A stretch of 64,000 nucleotides of DNA from Begonia masoniana (taxonomy: Eukaryota; Streptophyta; Magnoliopsida; Cucurbitales; Begoniaceae), in contig CM039506.1 of assembly GCA_022432975.1 (NCBI GenBank), positions 18,632,531-18,696,530 on the forward strand. Direction: 5' to 3'. Of the stretch, positions 1 to 11,028 are shown one piece after another. Numbering within the stretch: the stretch's first letter is position 1; each line of letters opens with the position of its first letter. The position numbers and the translations under genes were made by a program. Under the pieces are notes generated by a model. The model ran no database searches and was not told the DNA's origin. It saw nothing but the letters and a program-made list of their open reading frames with translations.

Positions 1-3000
1 AATCCGTTTGACTAAGCATAAAAAACTTTACTTCAATCGATTTGTTCCAAAAGAGTTGAACGTATCAAGCAAATGAGGTTGAGTGCTACATGACTTGTGT
101 TTAAAACCAAAGTTATCCATTTCACATTCAAGGTTTTAACTTGAAGTGATGAGAACGACGTGTATTGAGGACAAAACAACTTTCATGGACGAGTAATTAA
201 AACTTAGTAATGCATTTGATGAAGCATAAGAAACTTCACTTCAATCGATTTGTTCCAAAAGAGTTGAACGTATCAAGCAAATGAGGTTGAGTGCTACATG
301 ACTTGTGGTTAGAACCAAAGTTATCCATTTCACATTCAAGGTTTTAACTTGAAGTGATGAGAACGACGTGTATTGAAGACCCAACAACCTTCATGGACGA
401 GAAATTAAGGCTTAGTAATGCGTTTGATTAAGCATAAAGAAACTTCACTTCAATCGATTTGTTCCAAAAGAGTTGAATGTATCAAGCAAATGAGGTTGAG
501 TGTTACATGACTTGTGGTTAGAACCTAAGTTATCCATTTCACATTCAAGGTTTTAACTTGAAGTGATGAGAACGACGTGTATTGAGGACCCAACAACCTT
601 CATGGACGAGTAATTAAGACTTAGTGATGCGTTTGACTAAGCAGAAGAAACTTCACTTCAATCGATTTGTTCCAAAAGAGTTTAACGTATCAAGAAAATG
701 AGGTTGAGTGCTACATGACTTGTGGTTAGAGCCAAAGTTATCCATTTAACATTCAAGGTTTTAACTTGAAGTGATGAGAACGACGTGTATTGAGGACCTA
801 ACAACCTTCATGTACGAGTAATTAAAACTTAGCAATGCGTTTGATGAAACATAAGAAACTTCACTTTAATCGATTTGTTCCAAAATTAGTTGAACGTATC
901 AAGCAAATGAGGTTGAGTGCTACATGACTTGTGGTTAGAACCAAAGTTATCCATTTCACATTCAAGGTTTTAACTTGAAGTGATGACAACAACGTGTATT
1001 GAGTACCCAACAACCTACATGGACGCGTAATTAAGACTTAGTAATGCGTTTGATTAAGCATAAGAAACTTCACTTCAATCGATTTGTTCCACAAGAGTTC
1101 AACGTATCAAGCAAATGAGGCTGAGTGCTACATGACTTGTGGTTAGAGCCAATGTTATCCATTTCAATATTCAAGGTTTTAACTTGAAGTGATGAGAACG
1201 ACGTGTATTGAGGACCCAACAACCTTCATGAACGAGTAATTAAAACTTAGCAATGCGTTTGATTAAGCATAAGAAACTTCACTTCAATCGATTTGTTCCA
1301 AAAGAGTTGAACGTATCAAGCAAATGAGGTTGAGTGCTATATGACTTGTTGTTAGAACCAAAGTTATCCATTTCACATTCAAGGTTTGAACTTGAAGTGA
1401 TGAGAACGACGTGTATTGAGGACCCAACAACCTTCATGGACGAGTAATTAAAACTTAGTAATGCGTTTGATGAAGCCTAAGAAACTTCACTTCAATCGAT
1501 TTGTTCCAAAAGAGTTGAACGTATCCAGCAAATGAGGTTGAGTGCTACATGACTTGTGGTTAGAACCAAAGTTATCCATTTCACATTCAAGGTTTTAACT
1601 TGAAGTGATGAGAACGACGTGTATTGAAGACCCAACAACCTTCATGGACGAGTAATTAAGACTTAGTAATGCGTTTGACTAAGCATAAAAAACTTCACTT
1701 CAATCGATTTGTTCCAAAAGAGTTTAACGTATCAAGCAAATTAGGTTGAGTGCTACATGACTTGTGATTAGAACCTAAGTTATCAATTTCACATTCAAGG
1801 TTTTAACTTGTAGTGATGAGAACGACGTGTATTGAGGACCCAACAACCTTCATGGACGAGTAATTAAGACTTAGTAATGCGTTTGATTAAGCATAAGAAA
1901 CTTCACTCCAATCGATTTGTTCCAAAAGAGTTGAACGTATCAAGAAAATAATGTTGAGTGCTACATGATTTGTGGTTAGAAACAAAGTTATCCATTTCAC
2001 ATTCAAGGTTTTAACTTGAAGTGACGAGAACAACGTGTATTGAGTTCCCAACAACCTACATGGACGCGTAATTAAGACTTAGTAATCCGTTTGACTAAGC
2101 ATAAAAAACTTCACTTCAATTGATTTGTTCCAAAAGAGTTGAACGTATCAAGCAAATGAGGTTGAGTGCTACATGACTTGTGTTTAGAACCAAAGTTATC
2201 CATTTCACATTCAAGGTTTTAACTTGAAGTGATGAGAACGACGTGTATTGAGGACCCAACAACTTTCATGGACGAGTAATTAAAACTTAGTAATGCATTT
2301 GATGAAGCATAAGAAACTTCACTTCAATCGATTTGTTCTAAAAGAGTTGAACGTATCAAGCAAATGAGGTTGAGTGCTACATGACTTGTGGTTAGAACCA
2401 AAGTTATCCATTTCACATTCAAGGTTTTAACTTGAAGTGATGAGAACGACGTGTATTGAAGACCGAACAACCTTCATGGACGAGTAATTAAGGCTTAGTA
2501 TGGCCTTTGATTAAGCATAAGAAACTTCACTTCAATCGATTTGTTCCAAAAGAGTTTAACGTATCAAGCAAATGAGGTTGAGTGTTACATGACTTGTGGT
2601 TAGAGCCTAAGTTACCCATTTCACATTGAAGGTTTTAACTTGAAGTGATTAGAACGACGTGTATTGAAGAGCCAACAACCTTCATAAACTAGTAATTAAG
2701 ACTTAGTAATGCATTTGATTAAGCATAAGAAACTTCACTTCAATCGATTTGTTTCAAAGGAGTTGAACGTATCAAGCAAATGAGGTTGAGTGCTACATTA
2801 ATTGTGGTTAGAACCTAATTATCCATTTCACATTCAAGGTTTTAACTTGAAGTGATGAGAACGACGTGTATTGAGGACCCAACAACCTTCATGGACGAGT
2901 ATTTAAGACTTAGTGATGCGTTTGATTAAGCATAAGAAACTTCACTTCAATCGATTTGTTCCAAAAGAGTTCAACGTATCAAGCAAATGAGGTTGAGTGC

Positions 3001-3155
3001 TACATGACTTGTGGTTAGAACCAAAGTTATCCATTTCACATTGAAGGTTTAACTTGAAGTGATTAAAACGACGTGTATTGAAGACCCAACAACCTTCATA
3101 AACTAGTAATTAAGACTTAGTAATGCATTTGATTAAGCATAAGAAACTTCACTTC
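1..3155 (-). repeat. Satellite array A, ~208 bp monomer, reverse orientation
   Basis: This is a head-to-tail tandem array of about 15 monomers. The marker caatcgatttg recurs at 34, 242, 451 and 659, giving a spacing of 208-209 bp. Monomers differ by a few substitutions and rare single-base indels. On the plus strand the array reads as the reverse complement of the arrays after 17222, hence the minus label. Variant monomers recur in the same order about 2083 bp apart: the start at position 1 matches 2084, and the next three monomers share the same private variants, which gives a 10-monomer higher-order period. A partial 5-monomer echo exists (ggacgcg at 1021 and 2062). The array ends abruptly at 3155 against retroelement sequence. 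No coding potential is expected. Confidence 0.97.
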
Positions 3156-3264
3156 TGATGTGATACCACATTGGAAACAGAGGGTTGCTTGGACTAGTAT
3201 ATATATTGAGTCCAAACCTCATCTCTTAAGTGCGCTTTTGGGAGGAGTAAGGGACACGATATCA
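3156..3264 (+). repeat. Short LTR-like terminus (TG...CA) of element 1
   Basis: The segment starts with TGATGTGATACC exactly where the satellite stops, contains a tatatata TATA-like box near 3199, and ends gatatca, seven bases before a primer binding site. It looks like the end of a very short LTR, or a truncated LTR from a different element. It has no recognisable match to the 667 bp 3' LTR of the same element. Confidence that it is LTR-derived is moderate; family unknown. Confidence 0.4.
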
Positions 3265-3271
3265 TATTATT

Positions 3272-3284
3272 TGGTATCAGAGAC
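3272..3284 (+). other. Primer binding site (initiator Met tRNA)
   Basis: The sequence TGGTATCAGAGAC is complementary to the 3' end of plant initiator methionine tRNA, the usual minus-strand primer of plant Ty3/gypsy elements. It sits 7 nt after the candidate LTR end, a little farther than the 2 nt gap in the other two elements of this window. Confidence 0.8.
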
Positions 3285-4605
3285 AAATCGAGTTCGTCAG
3301 GTTCTACCCCTCCTTTCCGTTTTGTTTTGTTTCAGAAATTTTGTTCTTGAGTCTTGGAATCTGTTTCAATTTGTCTCGTTGATTCGCTATTCAAATATGC
3401 ATCAAATGAAAACATCGTCTTCATATGAATCATAGAACGTCGTGTTAGCTTTCCGATCTGTGTTGAAACATCAAAATCGGATCTTGTTTGCCTATTCAAA
3501 TTTACATTTTTGTAACTGTCGTCGATTTCGTTCTGGTGTACTCGAATGTGGTTAAAACCATTTTAATCATTCGAATATTTTCTAGACCTCAAACAAAATT
3601 GTCAGCATCTTATGATTTTTGAATTAGCGTTTTATCTTTCCGATCTGTATTGAAACGTCAAAATCGGATCTTGTTTGCTTATTCAAAAGTGAAATTTTGT
3701 AACTGTCAAGGATTGGTGATGCTCAAAAGTATTTCGCAGTTTTCATCTTGATAACAATTCCGATTACGAAATTGTTAGATGAGATTTTTATCTTTCCAAC
3801 TCATACCTGAACGTAAAATTCCGATTTGGTTTGGGCACTAAAACGTTATCTACAAATTCGGTTACCAATTCTGTTACAAATTCGGTTACCAATTCGGTTA
3901 CAAATTCAAAAAAAAAAAAAAAAAAAAATTGTGATTCTCTAAATCTATTCAACTACCTTACCTCATTGGATTGTTCCTTTGCATCCTTATACTATTCTGA
4001 TTATTTTGAGCTAGTTCTTTCATCACTAATTGTAGTGTCTGTTATTTTGGTTTGTCTTGTTTAGTTCGCCACTTGTGAACTTCCATTACTATTTGGTTAG
4101 TTTCGAAAGAAATCAAAGAGAATTCAAGTGGAAAAAGGCACGAGTGAGTGAGCATATTAGAGGGTAACAGCCAATATTATTGAGTGTAAACACGAGTGCA
4201 ATTGAGTGATTTTTCTTCATTTCGAGTGAAACACGTGAGGGAGTGCTGTGAGGTCCTATATTTCTTCACCTTTTACTTTCTTATTTGTTTCGTAATTGTA
4301 GTACTTATTTTGCCATTATTTATTTATTTTTTTGTTCTTTTTATTTTGGTTTGTCAGTTTTTGTTATTGCAGGAAAACTCATTTATTACTATTTGATTAG
4401 TTTTCTTTAAAAAAAAAAAGAAAAAAAAAATCGAGTGGAAAAGGCACGAGTGGGTGAGCATATCTAAAGGTAAAAGCCAATATTATTGAGAGCAAACACT
4501 AGTGAAATTGAGTGATTTTCCACATTTTCGAGTGAAACACGTGAGGGAGTGTTGCGAGGTCCTATTTTACTTCACCTTCTACGTTCTTGCAGAGAATACC
4601 TAACC
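3285..4605 (+). repeat. Retroelement leader with three kinds of internal repeat
   Basis: This is the untranslated leader between the primer site and gag. First, a block with ctttccgatctgt and aaatcggatcttgtttgc occurs at about 3446-3505 and again at about 3633-3690, with a weaker third copy near 3790. Second, a 12 bp unit (acaaattcggtt / accaattcggtt) is repeated about four times at 3851-3907, followed by an A-tract at 3908-3927. Third, a block of about 210 bp containing cacgagtg, gagcatat, gccaatattattgag and acacgtgagggag is duplicated 305 bp apart (cacgagtg at 4139 and 4444). The duplicated block is the conserved leader motif also seen in the other two elements. Short ORFs here are not considered genes. 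Confidence 0.75.
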
Positions 4606-5689
4606 ATGTCTGACGCAGAAGACAACCAACGTCCAGCTAACATGCCAAATTTACAAATGGAGGCGATCATGGGGGAGATGAGGCGGCTGATGAGACAAGG
4701 GTTCAATGAGATCAATGAGCGAATTGATCAAGTGGAACAGATTGCGACACGAGTCCAACCCCAGGCTGGGCATAATGCACTGAGAAGAAACCAACGTAGG
4801 CAGTTCCCTATGGAAGAGACCGATGAAATTGATGAGAGAAACTTGGAGGATGATCTTGATAGGGTATCTATGGGTAGTCGTGGAAGACATGGGAACGACC
4901 GCGCAAGACAAGACCGAGGCCGACTCGATTATAATTTGGGAAACATCAAGATGAAGATTCCTGAGTTTTGAGGAAAAAGTGATCCGAAGGAGTACCTGGA
5001 CTGGGAGCGGAAAATAGAGCTAGTTTTTGATTGCCACAACTACTCCGAGCGAAAGAAAGTGAAACTTGCTGCCATAGAATTTACAGAGTATGCGATAGTG
5101 TGGTGGGATAAGTTGTGTCTGGATCGAAGGCAAGACGGAGACCTTCCCATTGAGAGTTGGGCAGAGATGAAGAGGGTGATGCGACGACGATTTGTACCGA
5201 GTCATTACCGGCGTGATCTACACAACAAATTGCAGACTCTTAGGCAAGGAAGTCGTAGTGTGGATGAGTATTACAAGGATATGGAGATGACGATGATACG
5301 GGCCAATGTCGAAGAGGATCGAGAAGCGACAATGTCTAGATTCTTGAGGGGGTTGAATCGCGAGATTGCCGACGCAGTTGAGCTACATCATTATGTCGAG
5401 ATTGAAGACTTGGTTCACATGTCCTTGAAGGTAGAGAGATAGCAATAGCGACGTAGTAGTAACCGTCAACATAGCTTGAACCAAACGCCTTGGAAGCCAA
5501 AGTATCCGAAGAAGGAAGAGAGTCCTCCACTTCCAAGGGTAAGTTTGAACAGCGGGCAACAACTACGCCCTCTTCCAACCAGGCCAAACCAATCCCTACA
5601 CCCAATCGCTCCAGTGAGATCAAGTGTTTCAAATGTCTTGGGAGAGGACATATCGCGAGTGAATGCCCAAATAAGCGAGTGATGGTGTT
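4606..5689 (+). pseudogene. Gag polyprotein region, element 1 (broken)
   Basis: The likely start is the ATG at 4606 (MSDAEDNQRP), in the same position relative to the leader as the MSEKEGE start of element 2. The N-terminal part is a charged, coiled-coil-like segment, followed by the retrotransposon gag core (YAIVWWDKL, RFVPSHYRRDLHNKLQ, GSRSVDEYYKDME, RFLRGLNREIA). It ends in an intact CCHC zinc knuckle, CFKCLGRGHIASEC, at 5625-5666. Gag forms the virus-like particle and binds RNA through the knuckle. The frame is interrupted by TGA at 4969-4971, TAG at 5440-5442 and TAG at 5446-5448, and by an apparent one-base loss near 5529. The element 2 equivalent aligns across these breaks, so this is one gene, not several. 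Confidence 0.88.
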
Positions 5690-6689
5690 GCGGGAGAGTG
5701 GAGAGATCGAGTCCGAGGCTAGTGATGACGAGGGTGAATCAGATATGCCGTCATTGGAGTATGTTTCCACGGATGATGAGGAGGTAGGAGCTGCACACGG
5801 AGACTTCCTTTTGGTTGCACGACGTGCCTTGAGTGCGCAGATAAAGGAGGACGAAGATGATAAGGTGCAGCGAGAAAATATTTTCCACACCCGGTGCCAC
5901 GTGAAAGACAAAGTGTGTAGCGTCATAGTCGACGGGGGAAGTTGCACCAACGTGGCTAGTGCTTCTATGGTGGAGAAATTGGGATTGTTAACGTTGAAAC
6001 ATCCACGACCTTACAAGCTGCAATGGTTGAATGATAGTGGGGAGGTACGTGTCACCAAGCAAGTGGTGGTACCCTTTCGGATTGGAAAGTACGAAGACGG
6101 AGTGAAGTGCGACGTGGTACCGATGCAAGCTAGTCATATCCTGTTGGGAAGACCGTGGCAATTTGATAGAAGAGTGCAACATGATGGTTTCACCAACAAG
6201 TATTCATTCACCCATAAACACAAGCCAATCACATTAGTACCCTTATCCCCCAGAGAGGTCTTTGCAGATCAAATTAGGTTGCAGAAATCGAGTGAACAAG
6301 AAAGAAAAGAGTGGAAACAAGGAAAACTTGAGAGAAAACCAGAGAGTTCATCCATTTCTAAACAGAATCTCTTTGCAACCAAGAGTGATCTGAAACAAGC
6401 CATTACCCACAAACAGCCAATGATCCTTCTCACGTACAAGGAAGATGTTTTAAATACTAACAAGCTAGATTTGTCCCTTCCAAATCTGGTTGTTTCTCTT
6501 TTGCAGGACTTTGAGGATGTATTTCCCGATGAGCTTCCAAAAGGTTTACCACCCATTCGCGGGATTGAGCACAAGATTGACCTTGTTCCCGGAGCCTCCA
6601 TTCCGAATCGGCCAGCTTATCGCACCAACCCAGAGGAGACAAAGGAGTTACAGCGTCAAGTGGACGACTTGATGGAAAGGGGTACGTGA
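5690..6689 (+). pseudogene. Aspartic protease and linker to RT, element 1
   Basis: This continues in the frame of the zinc knuckle. An acidic linker (residues like SEASDDEGESD) leads to the retropepsin-like domain with the catalytic motif VIVDGGSCTNV (Asp-Gly-Gly-Ser at 5931-5942) and the downstream ILLGRPWQFDRR block. The protease would cleave the Gag-Pol polyprotein inside the particle. A long Lys/Glu/Ser-rich linker follows, then the start of reverse transcriptase ([22 protein letters not shown]). The open frame ends at 6689, where a one-base change in the run of G near 6680 shifts the frame; the neighbouring frame then carries on with [18 protein letters not shown]. Confidence 0.88.
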
Positions 6690-7984
6690 GGGAGAGCATG
6701 AGTCCGTGCGCTGTTCCCGTTCTTTTGGTTCCTAAGAAGGATGGAACATGGCGAATGTGCACCGATTGTCGCGCCATCAACAATATCACGGTAAAGTATC
6801 GTTTTCCTATTCCTCGTTTAGATGATATGCTTGATGAGTTGCATGGTTCCTGTGTCTTTCAAAGATTGATCTTAAAGTGGATACCATCAGATTAGAATGA
6901 ATGAAGGAGATGAGTGGAAACGGCGTTTAAAACAAAACATGGATTGTACGAGTGGATGGTCATGCCATTTGGGCTAACTAATGCACCTAGTACTTTCATG
7001 CGCTTGATGAATCATGTTTTGCGTCCGTTTATTGGAAAATTTGTGGTTGTATACTTTGATGATATTTTAATATATAGTTCGAATATGCATGACCATGTTT
7101 CCCATTTGAGAGCAGTTTTGAATGTTCTTAGGAAAGAGAAATTGTATGCTAACCAGGGCAAGTGCACCTTTTGCACCGAACAGCTTGTTTTTCTTGGTTT
7201 TATTGTTAGCGCGCAGGGAATCCAGGTTGACAATGAAAAGGTTTCCGCAATTCAAGAATGGCCAACTCCGACGACTGTTGGACATGTGCGAAGTTTTCAT
7301 GGACTTGCTAGCTTTTACCGGCGATTCGTGAAGGACTTTAGCACCGTGGCCGCACCTCTCACCGATGTGATGAAGAAGAATGTTCCATTCAAGTGGGGCG
7401 AGGCACAAGAGGAGGCATTTAAGATTCTGAAATATAAACTTTCGCATGCCCCTTTACTTGCTTTACCTAACTTTGATAAAATGTTTGAGGTTGAGTGTGA
7501 TGCTTCAGGTGTAGGGATTGGAGCTGTTTTAATGCAGGAACGAAGACCAATTGCATACTTCAGTGAGAAGTTGAGCGGCGCAACGCTCAACTACCCGACG
7601 TACGACAAAGAGCTCTATGCCGTAGTTCGTGCCCTCGAGACGTGGCAACACTACCTTATGCCAAAGGAGTTCGTGATCCGCACCGATCATGAAACCTTGA
7701 AGCATTTCAAGAGCCAACACAAGCTGAACAAACGCCATGGTCACTGGTCTGAATTCTTGGAGCCATTCCCATACGTCATCCAGTACAAGAAAGGTAAGGA
7801 GAATGTGGTTGCTGATGCACTTTCTCGCAGGTATGTTTTAATATCAACCTTAGATGCTAAATTACTTGGATTCGAACATATCAAGCAGCTTTACATTGAT
7901 GATGTTGATTTTGGAGAGAGTTATAGGTTGTGTGAGAAATCTGGGTTTGGGAAGTTCTTTAGGCATGACGGGGTACCTATTTAG
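6690..7984 (+). pseudogene. Reverse transcriptase and RNase H, element 1
   Basis: RT copies the element RNA into cDNA and RNase H removes the RNA strand. Seen in order: [42 protein letters not shown], then a damaged stretch at about 6860-6915 with several indels and a TAG where the [17 protein letters not shown] block belongs. A long open frame from 6914 carries [12 protein letters not shown], the catalytic YFDD box (7052-7063), LGFIVS and [10 protein letters not shown]. The RNase H part follows ([53 protein letters not shown]). The frame ends at 7984 in a frameshift; an alternative frame continues with [20 protein letters not shown]. Confidence 0.92.
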
Positions 7985-9291
7985 GGAAGGTAAATTGTGT
8001 GTTCCCAACTGTTCTTTGCGTGATTTATTGATTAGGGAATCCCATGGGGGAGGGTTGATGGGGCATTTTGGGGTAGCAAAAACTCTAGGAATTCCTACAA
8101 GAACATTTCTATTGGCCCCACATTAAACGAGATGTTGAGAGGATAGTTGGTAGGTGTCTTACGTGTAAGCAAGTTAAATCGAGAGTACAATCGAACGGGC
8201 TTTACACACCACTGCCTATTCCTAGTTCACCTTGGATTGACATTTCGATGGAACTTTGTGCTAGGGTTACCTAGGACTAAGCGTGGTAAGGATTCGATTT
8301 TGTGGTTGTAGATCGTTTTTCTAAGATGGCTCATTTTATTCCTTGTCATAAAACTGATGATGCCTCTAATGTTGCTGAATTGTTCTTTCGAGAGATAGTA
8401 CGGTTACATGGGATGCCGAGGACAATAGTTTCGGATCGTGATGCTAAGTTTTTAAGTTACTTTTGGAAAACTTTGTGGGGGAAATTAGGAACAAAACTTT
8501 TGTTTTCAACTACTTGTCATCCCCAAACTGATGGTCAAACTGAGGTAGTGAATAGGACTTTATCGACATTGTTGAGGGCAGTCATTAGCAAAAACATTAA
8601 GTCATGGGAGGAATATTTGCCACATGTTGAGTTTGCCTACAATCGTTCAATTCATTCAGCCACTAAATTTTCACCATTTGAGATTGTTTATGGTTTTAAT
8701 CCGCTAACCCCATTGGATTTATCACCTTTACCTGTTTCTGAACAAGTGAATTTAGATGGCGAGAAGAAGGCAAAAGTCGTGAAACAACTCCACGAGCGAG
8801 CTCGACAAAACATTGAGCGGAGAACAGATCAATACATCAAGAATGCCAACAAGGGTCGCCGTCAACTCATTTTTGAACCAGGAGATTGGGTTTGGTTGCA
8901 TATGCGCAAAGAGAGATTCCCCGCACAACGACGTTCTAAATTGCTTCCTCGTGGTGATGGACCATTCCAAGTGCTTGAGCGAATTAACAACAACGCCTAC
9001 AAGCTTGATTTACCTGGTGAGTACAACGTAAGTGCAACGTTTAATGTTTCTGACTTGAGTCCTTTTGATGCAGATTTTGATTTGAGGACAAATCATTTTC
9101 AAGAGGGAGGGAATGATGAGGACCTCAAGACGGATACATTACAAGTGGATGGACCAATAACGAGAGCAAAGGCAAAGCAGATCAAGGAGCAAATGAGAAA
9201 TTTGGTACGTCAAATCTTACCTAAAGAAGGAAATTGCGTTCAGAAGCAAGAACCAGAGATTGTTCTTTTAATCCAAGCTATTTTGGGATGA
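7985..9291 (+). pseudogene. Integrase and LTR-encoded C-terminal tail, element 1
   Basis: Integrase inserts the cDNA into the genome. The HHCC zinc domain is seen in pieces ([12 protein letters not shown] in one frame, CLTCKQVKS in another). Frameshifts lie near 8090 and in the [10 protein letters not shown] block near 8250, which disrupts the first catalytic Asp region. A 329-codon open frame from 8302 carries [14 protein letters not shown], the second Asp in IVSDRDAKF and the Glu in [16 protein letters not shown]. The C-terminal barrel ends [13 protein letters not shown]. The last 59 codons lie inside the 3' LTR (which starts at 9114) and include [10 protein letters not shown]. No canonical chromodomain is visible. 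The tail resembles the CR region of CRM elements. Confidence 0.9.
9101..9112 (+). other. Polypurine tract, element 1
   Basis: The purine run aagagggaggga lies immediately before the TGATGAG start of the 3' LTR. It overlaps the coding frame (QEGG). Element 2 has the equivalent tract in the equivalent place. Confidence 0.75.
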
Positions 9292-9780
9292 TTTTTATGT
9301 CATTTTCGTTTTATTTATTTAGTTAATTCGATTGTCGTTTTTAGGGTTTAAAAAGTACTTGTCGTATGTCAAGTCATAAGTTGTCATTATTTTAGCAATT
9401 GTCATTATTTTAATTAAGAGTTACAAGGACAAGATAGTAATTTTGTTCTTGAAACCCTAGCATGAAGGGGTGTTTCATGCCTATATATTCATTCCTAGTT
9501 GAATAAAAAAAGGGATTCAGGTTTTATCTAATTGTGAGAGAATTTCTCTTAGTTTCTTGAAGAAACTCCGAACTTATCAAGGTTCTCCTTGTGGCGTTCA
9601 AAATCTGACTTATCAAACGAACAGGCATATTCGTTTGTGGCGTCCTTCTTATTCCAAGGTTCGGATCTGTATAGATTTCGGGTCAAGGATTTCCTCTTCG
9701 AACTTGTAGATTTTGGGTTAGCGACGACGCCAATATTTTGATCGTGGGTCACCGTCACATCGTTGGCGTGGTTCGCATCA
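9114..9780 (+). repeat. 3' LTR of element 1 (667 bp)
   Basis: The LTR begins TGATGAGG after the polypurine tract and ends ggttcgcatca, the same terminal string as the LTR of element 3. It contains a TATA-like box ctatatattc at 9481-9490 and an A-rich run after it, then a U5 with two partly repeated motifs (cttatcaa and gtggcgt). The first 178 bases also encode the polyprotein tail. The base after it begins MULE coding sequence, so the retroelement interrupts the MULE. No matching 5' LTR exists in the window. Confidence 0.75.
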
Positions 9781-10522
9781 TCTTCTCATCTCGCCCTTCA
9801 CCCACCACGTGACCATGTATTTTCACTGTACTGCCTGGATTTGATCTGAATATTTCTTCTGCGTACGAACGCACTAGTTTAAATTGTTCTTCGGCCCTCC
9901 CGTAATTAAGTTCTTTGGCTGCGGTTCTTCCTCTTCTCGCAAGACTTGGTTTAATGTTCACCTGATGTTCCTTCCGCACTGTCTCGATTATATCAGGAAT
10001 GGGCCAGTCAGGTTGACTCTTGAACCTATCTGAATAATACGTTGCCAACCACTTTGCCGAAGCATGTCGATTATCAAGTGTCCTTGCACAGTTGTGATCG
10101 TTACGGTAGGACTTTATTTGGAAGGTCGCCTCATTTTGCATGACCGAAGCATGCAGATGCCAGTTACAATCTCCTCCTTGACATTTTGCCGTTAGTCTCT
10201 TCGCCTCACTTTTAACAAATCTGATATCAAATCCTTTTTGCAAAGCATACCTTTTTACTTCGCCTCTAATGGCCATTAAAGAACCATATTGTCTACCCAC
10301 AGCAAAATCACCCGAATTTTCTGCCCTTACTCGTATGCTTTGTGCCTCGTCATCATCCGAATTAAATGGTTCACGAAGCTCGTCGTCTAAGGTTTGCGAT
10401 ACTGAATGCACCTGTATTTCTCCTTCACCCTCTAAGTGATCAAATGGATGAATAGCACCGTATATGGGAGCGCGATCCTCCATATACCACTCTATGTTCG
10501 CAGGCTCATTTGTATCAGCCAT
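9781..10522 (-). pseudogene. MULE (MuDR-type) transposase, N-terminal fragment
   Basis: About 247 codons survive from the ATG at 10522 (MADTNEPANIEWY). The N-terminal third is acidic. The middle carries a MuDR-type DNA-binding zinc domain: AKCQGGDCNWHLHAS followed by FQIKSYRNDHNC, i.e. a C-X5-C ... H-X-C pattern. After it come the usual ASAKWLATYYSDRF, and IIETVRKEHQVNI blocks and AEEQFKLVRSYAEEI, which precede the catalytic DDE domain in full-length proteins. The catalytic domain is absent: the reading frame runs into the retroelement LTR at 9780, and the last few residues are LTR-derived. This protein could bind DNA at most; it cannot transpose. No stop codon interrupts the surviving part, suggesting that the disruption is not very old. 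Confidence 0.85.
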
Positions 10523-11028
10523 TTACGACGAATAACTGCAAATTTTATTAAATGCTCGAAAAATCAGAACAAATCGTAAATTTAAACCAAACAATTCAAA
10601 AACAAAATGAATCAATTCAAAATTGACACATAACCTACAATAATTTTGGCCGAATCGGCAGAGAACAGAGAACAGAGCACAATATTGGATTACAATTCTG
10701 GAGATCGGACGCACTGTCCGACGGTGGTGACCGTCGTCTCTGTGAAATTGGGATATATCTCAAATTTTTAACCTAAAAAATTGAACGAAATACATTACAA
10801 ACGATAAATTCATACCCTGGAGTAAATTTCTATCAAATTTATGGAAAAAGATCGCAGCAGGTTGGAGAGAAAATCAATCCCGTCAAATTTATGGGAGCCG
10901 GAGGTTGGAGAGAAAATCGATCCGCCTGGGAAAAAATCGCCGTGAACGTTGGAGAGAAAATGGAACCCGAGAGTATTTCTTCGTGCGAACTGCGCAAGAA
11001 AAGCTCTCTGTTTTCTGATATAATCGGG

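Larger units (their letters stand above)
3156..9780 (+). mobile_element. Decayed Ty3/gypsy retrotransposon, probably CRM-type, with mismatched ends (element 1)
   Basis: The internal order is primer site, leader, gag with zinc knuckle, aspartic protease, reverse transcriptase, RNase H and integrase, then a polypurine tract and a 3' LTR. The order RT-RNase H-integrase places it in Ty3/gypsy. The absence of a visible classical chromodomain, a GPITRAKAK tail that reads into the LTR, and an LTR beginning TGATG suggest the CRM lineage. At least four stop codons and about six frameshifts make it non-autonomous. The 5' end (3156-3264) does not resemble the 3' LTR (9114-9780). The left flank is satellite while the right flank is MULE coding sequence. 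This is therefore either a recombinant or a rearranged element, not a simple insertion. Confidence 0.9.

Noticed and set aside
1..3155. CRISPR-like array
   Set aside because: The whole 208 bp unit repeats without unique spacers, and the window is clearly plant nuclear DNA.
3908..3927. A-tract as the poly(A) tail of a SINE or processed gene
   Set aside because: It lies inside a retroelement leader directly after 12 bp repeats; no SINE promoter boxes and no target duplication were seen.
3151..9785. ACTTC / TCTTC as the target duplication of element 1
   Set aside because: Four of five bases match, but the flanks belong to different sequence types (satellite and MULE) and the LTRs do not match, so chance is more likely.
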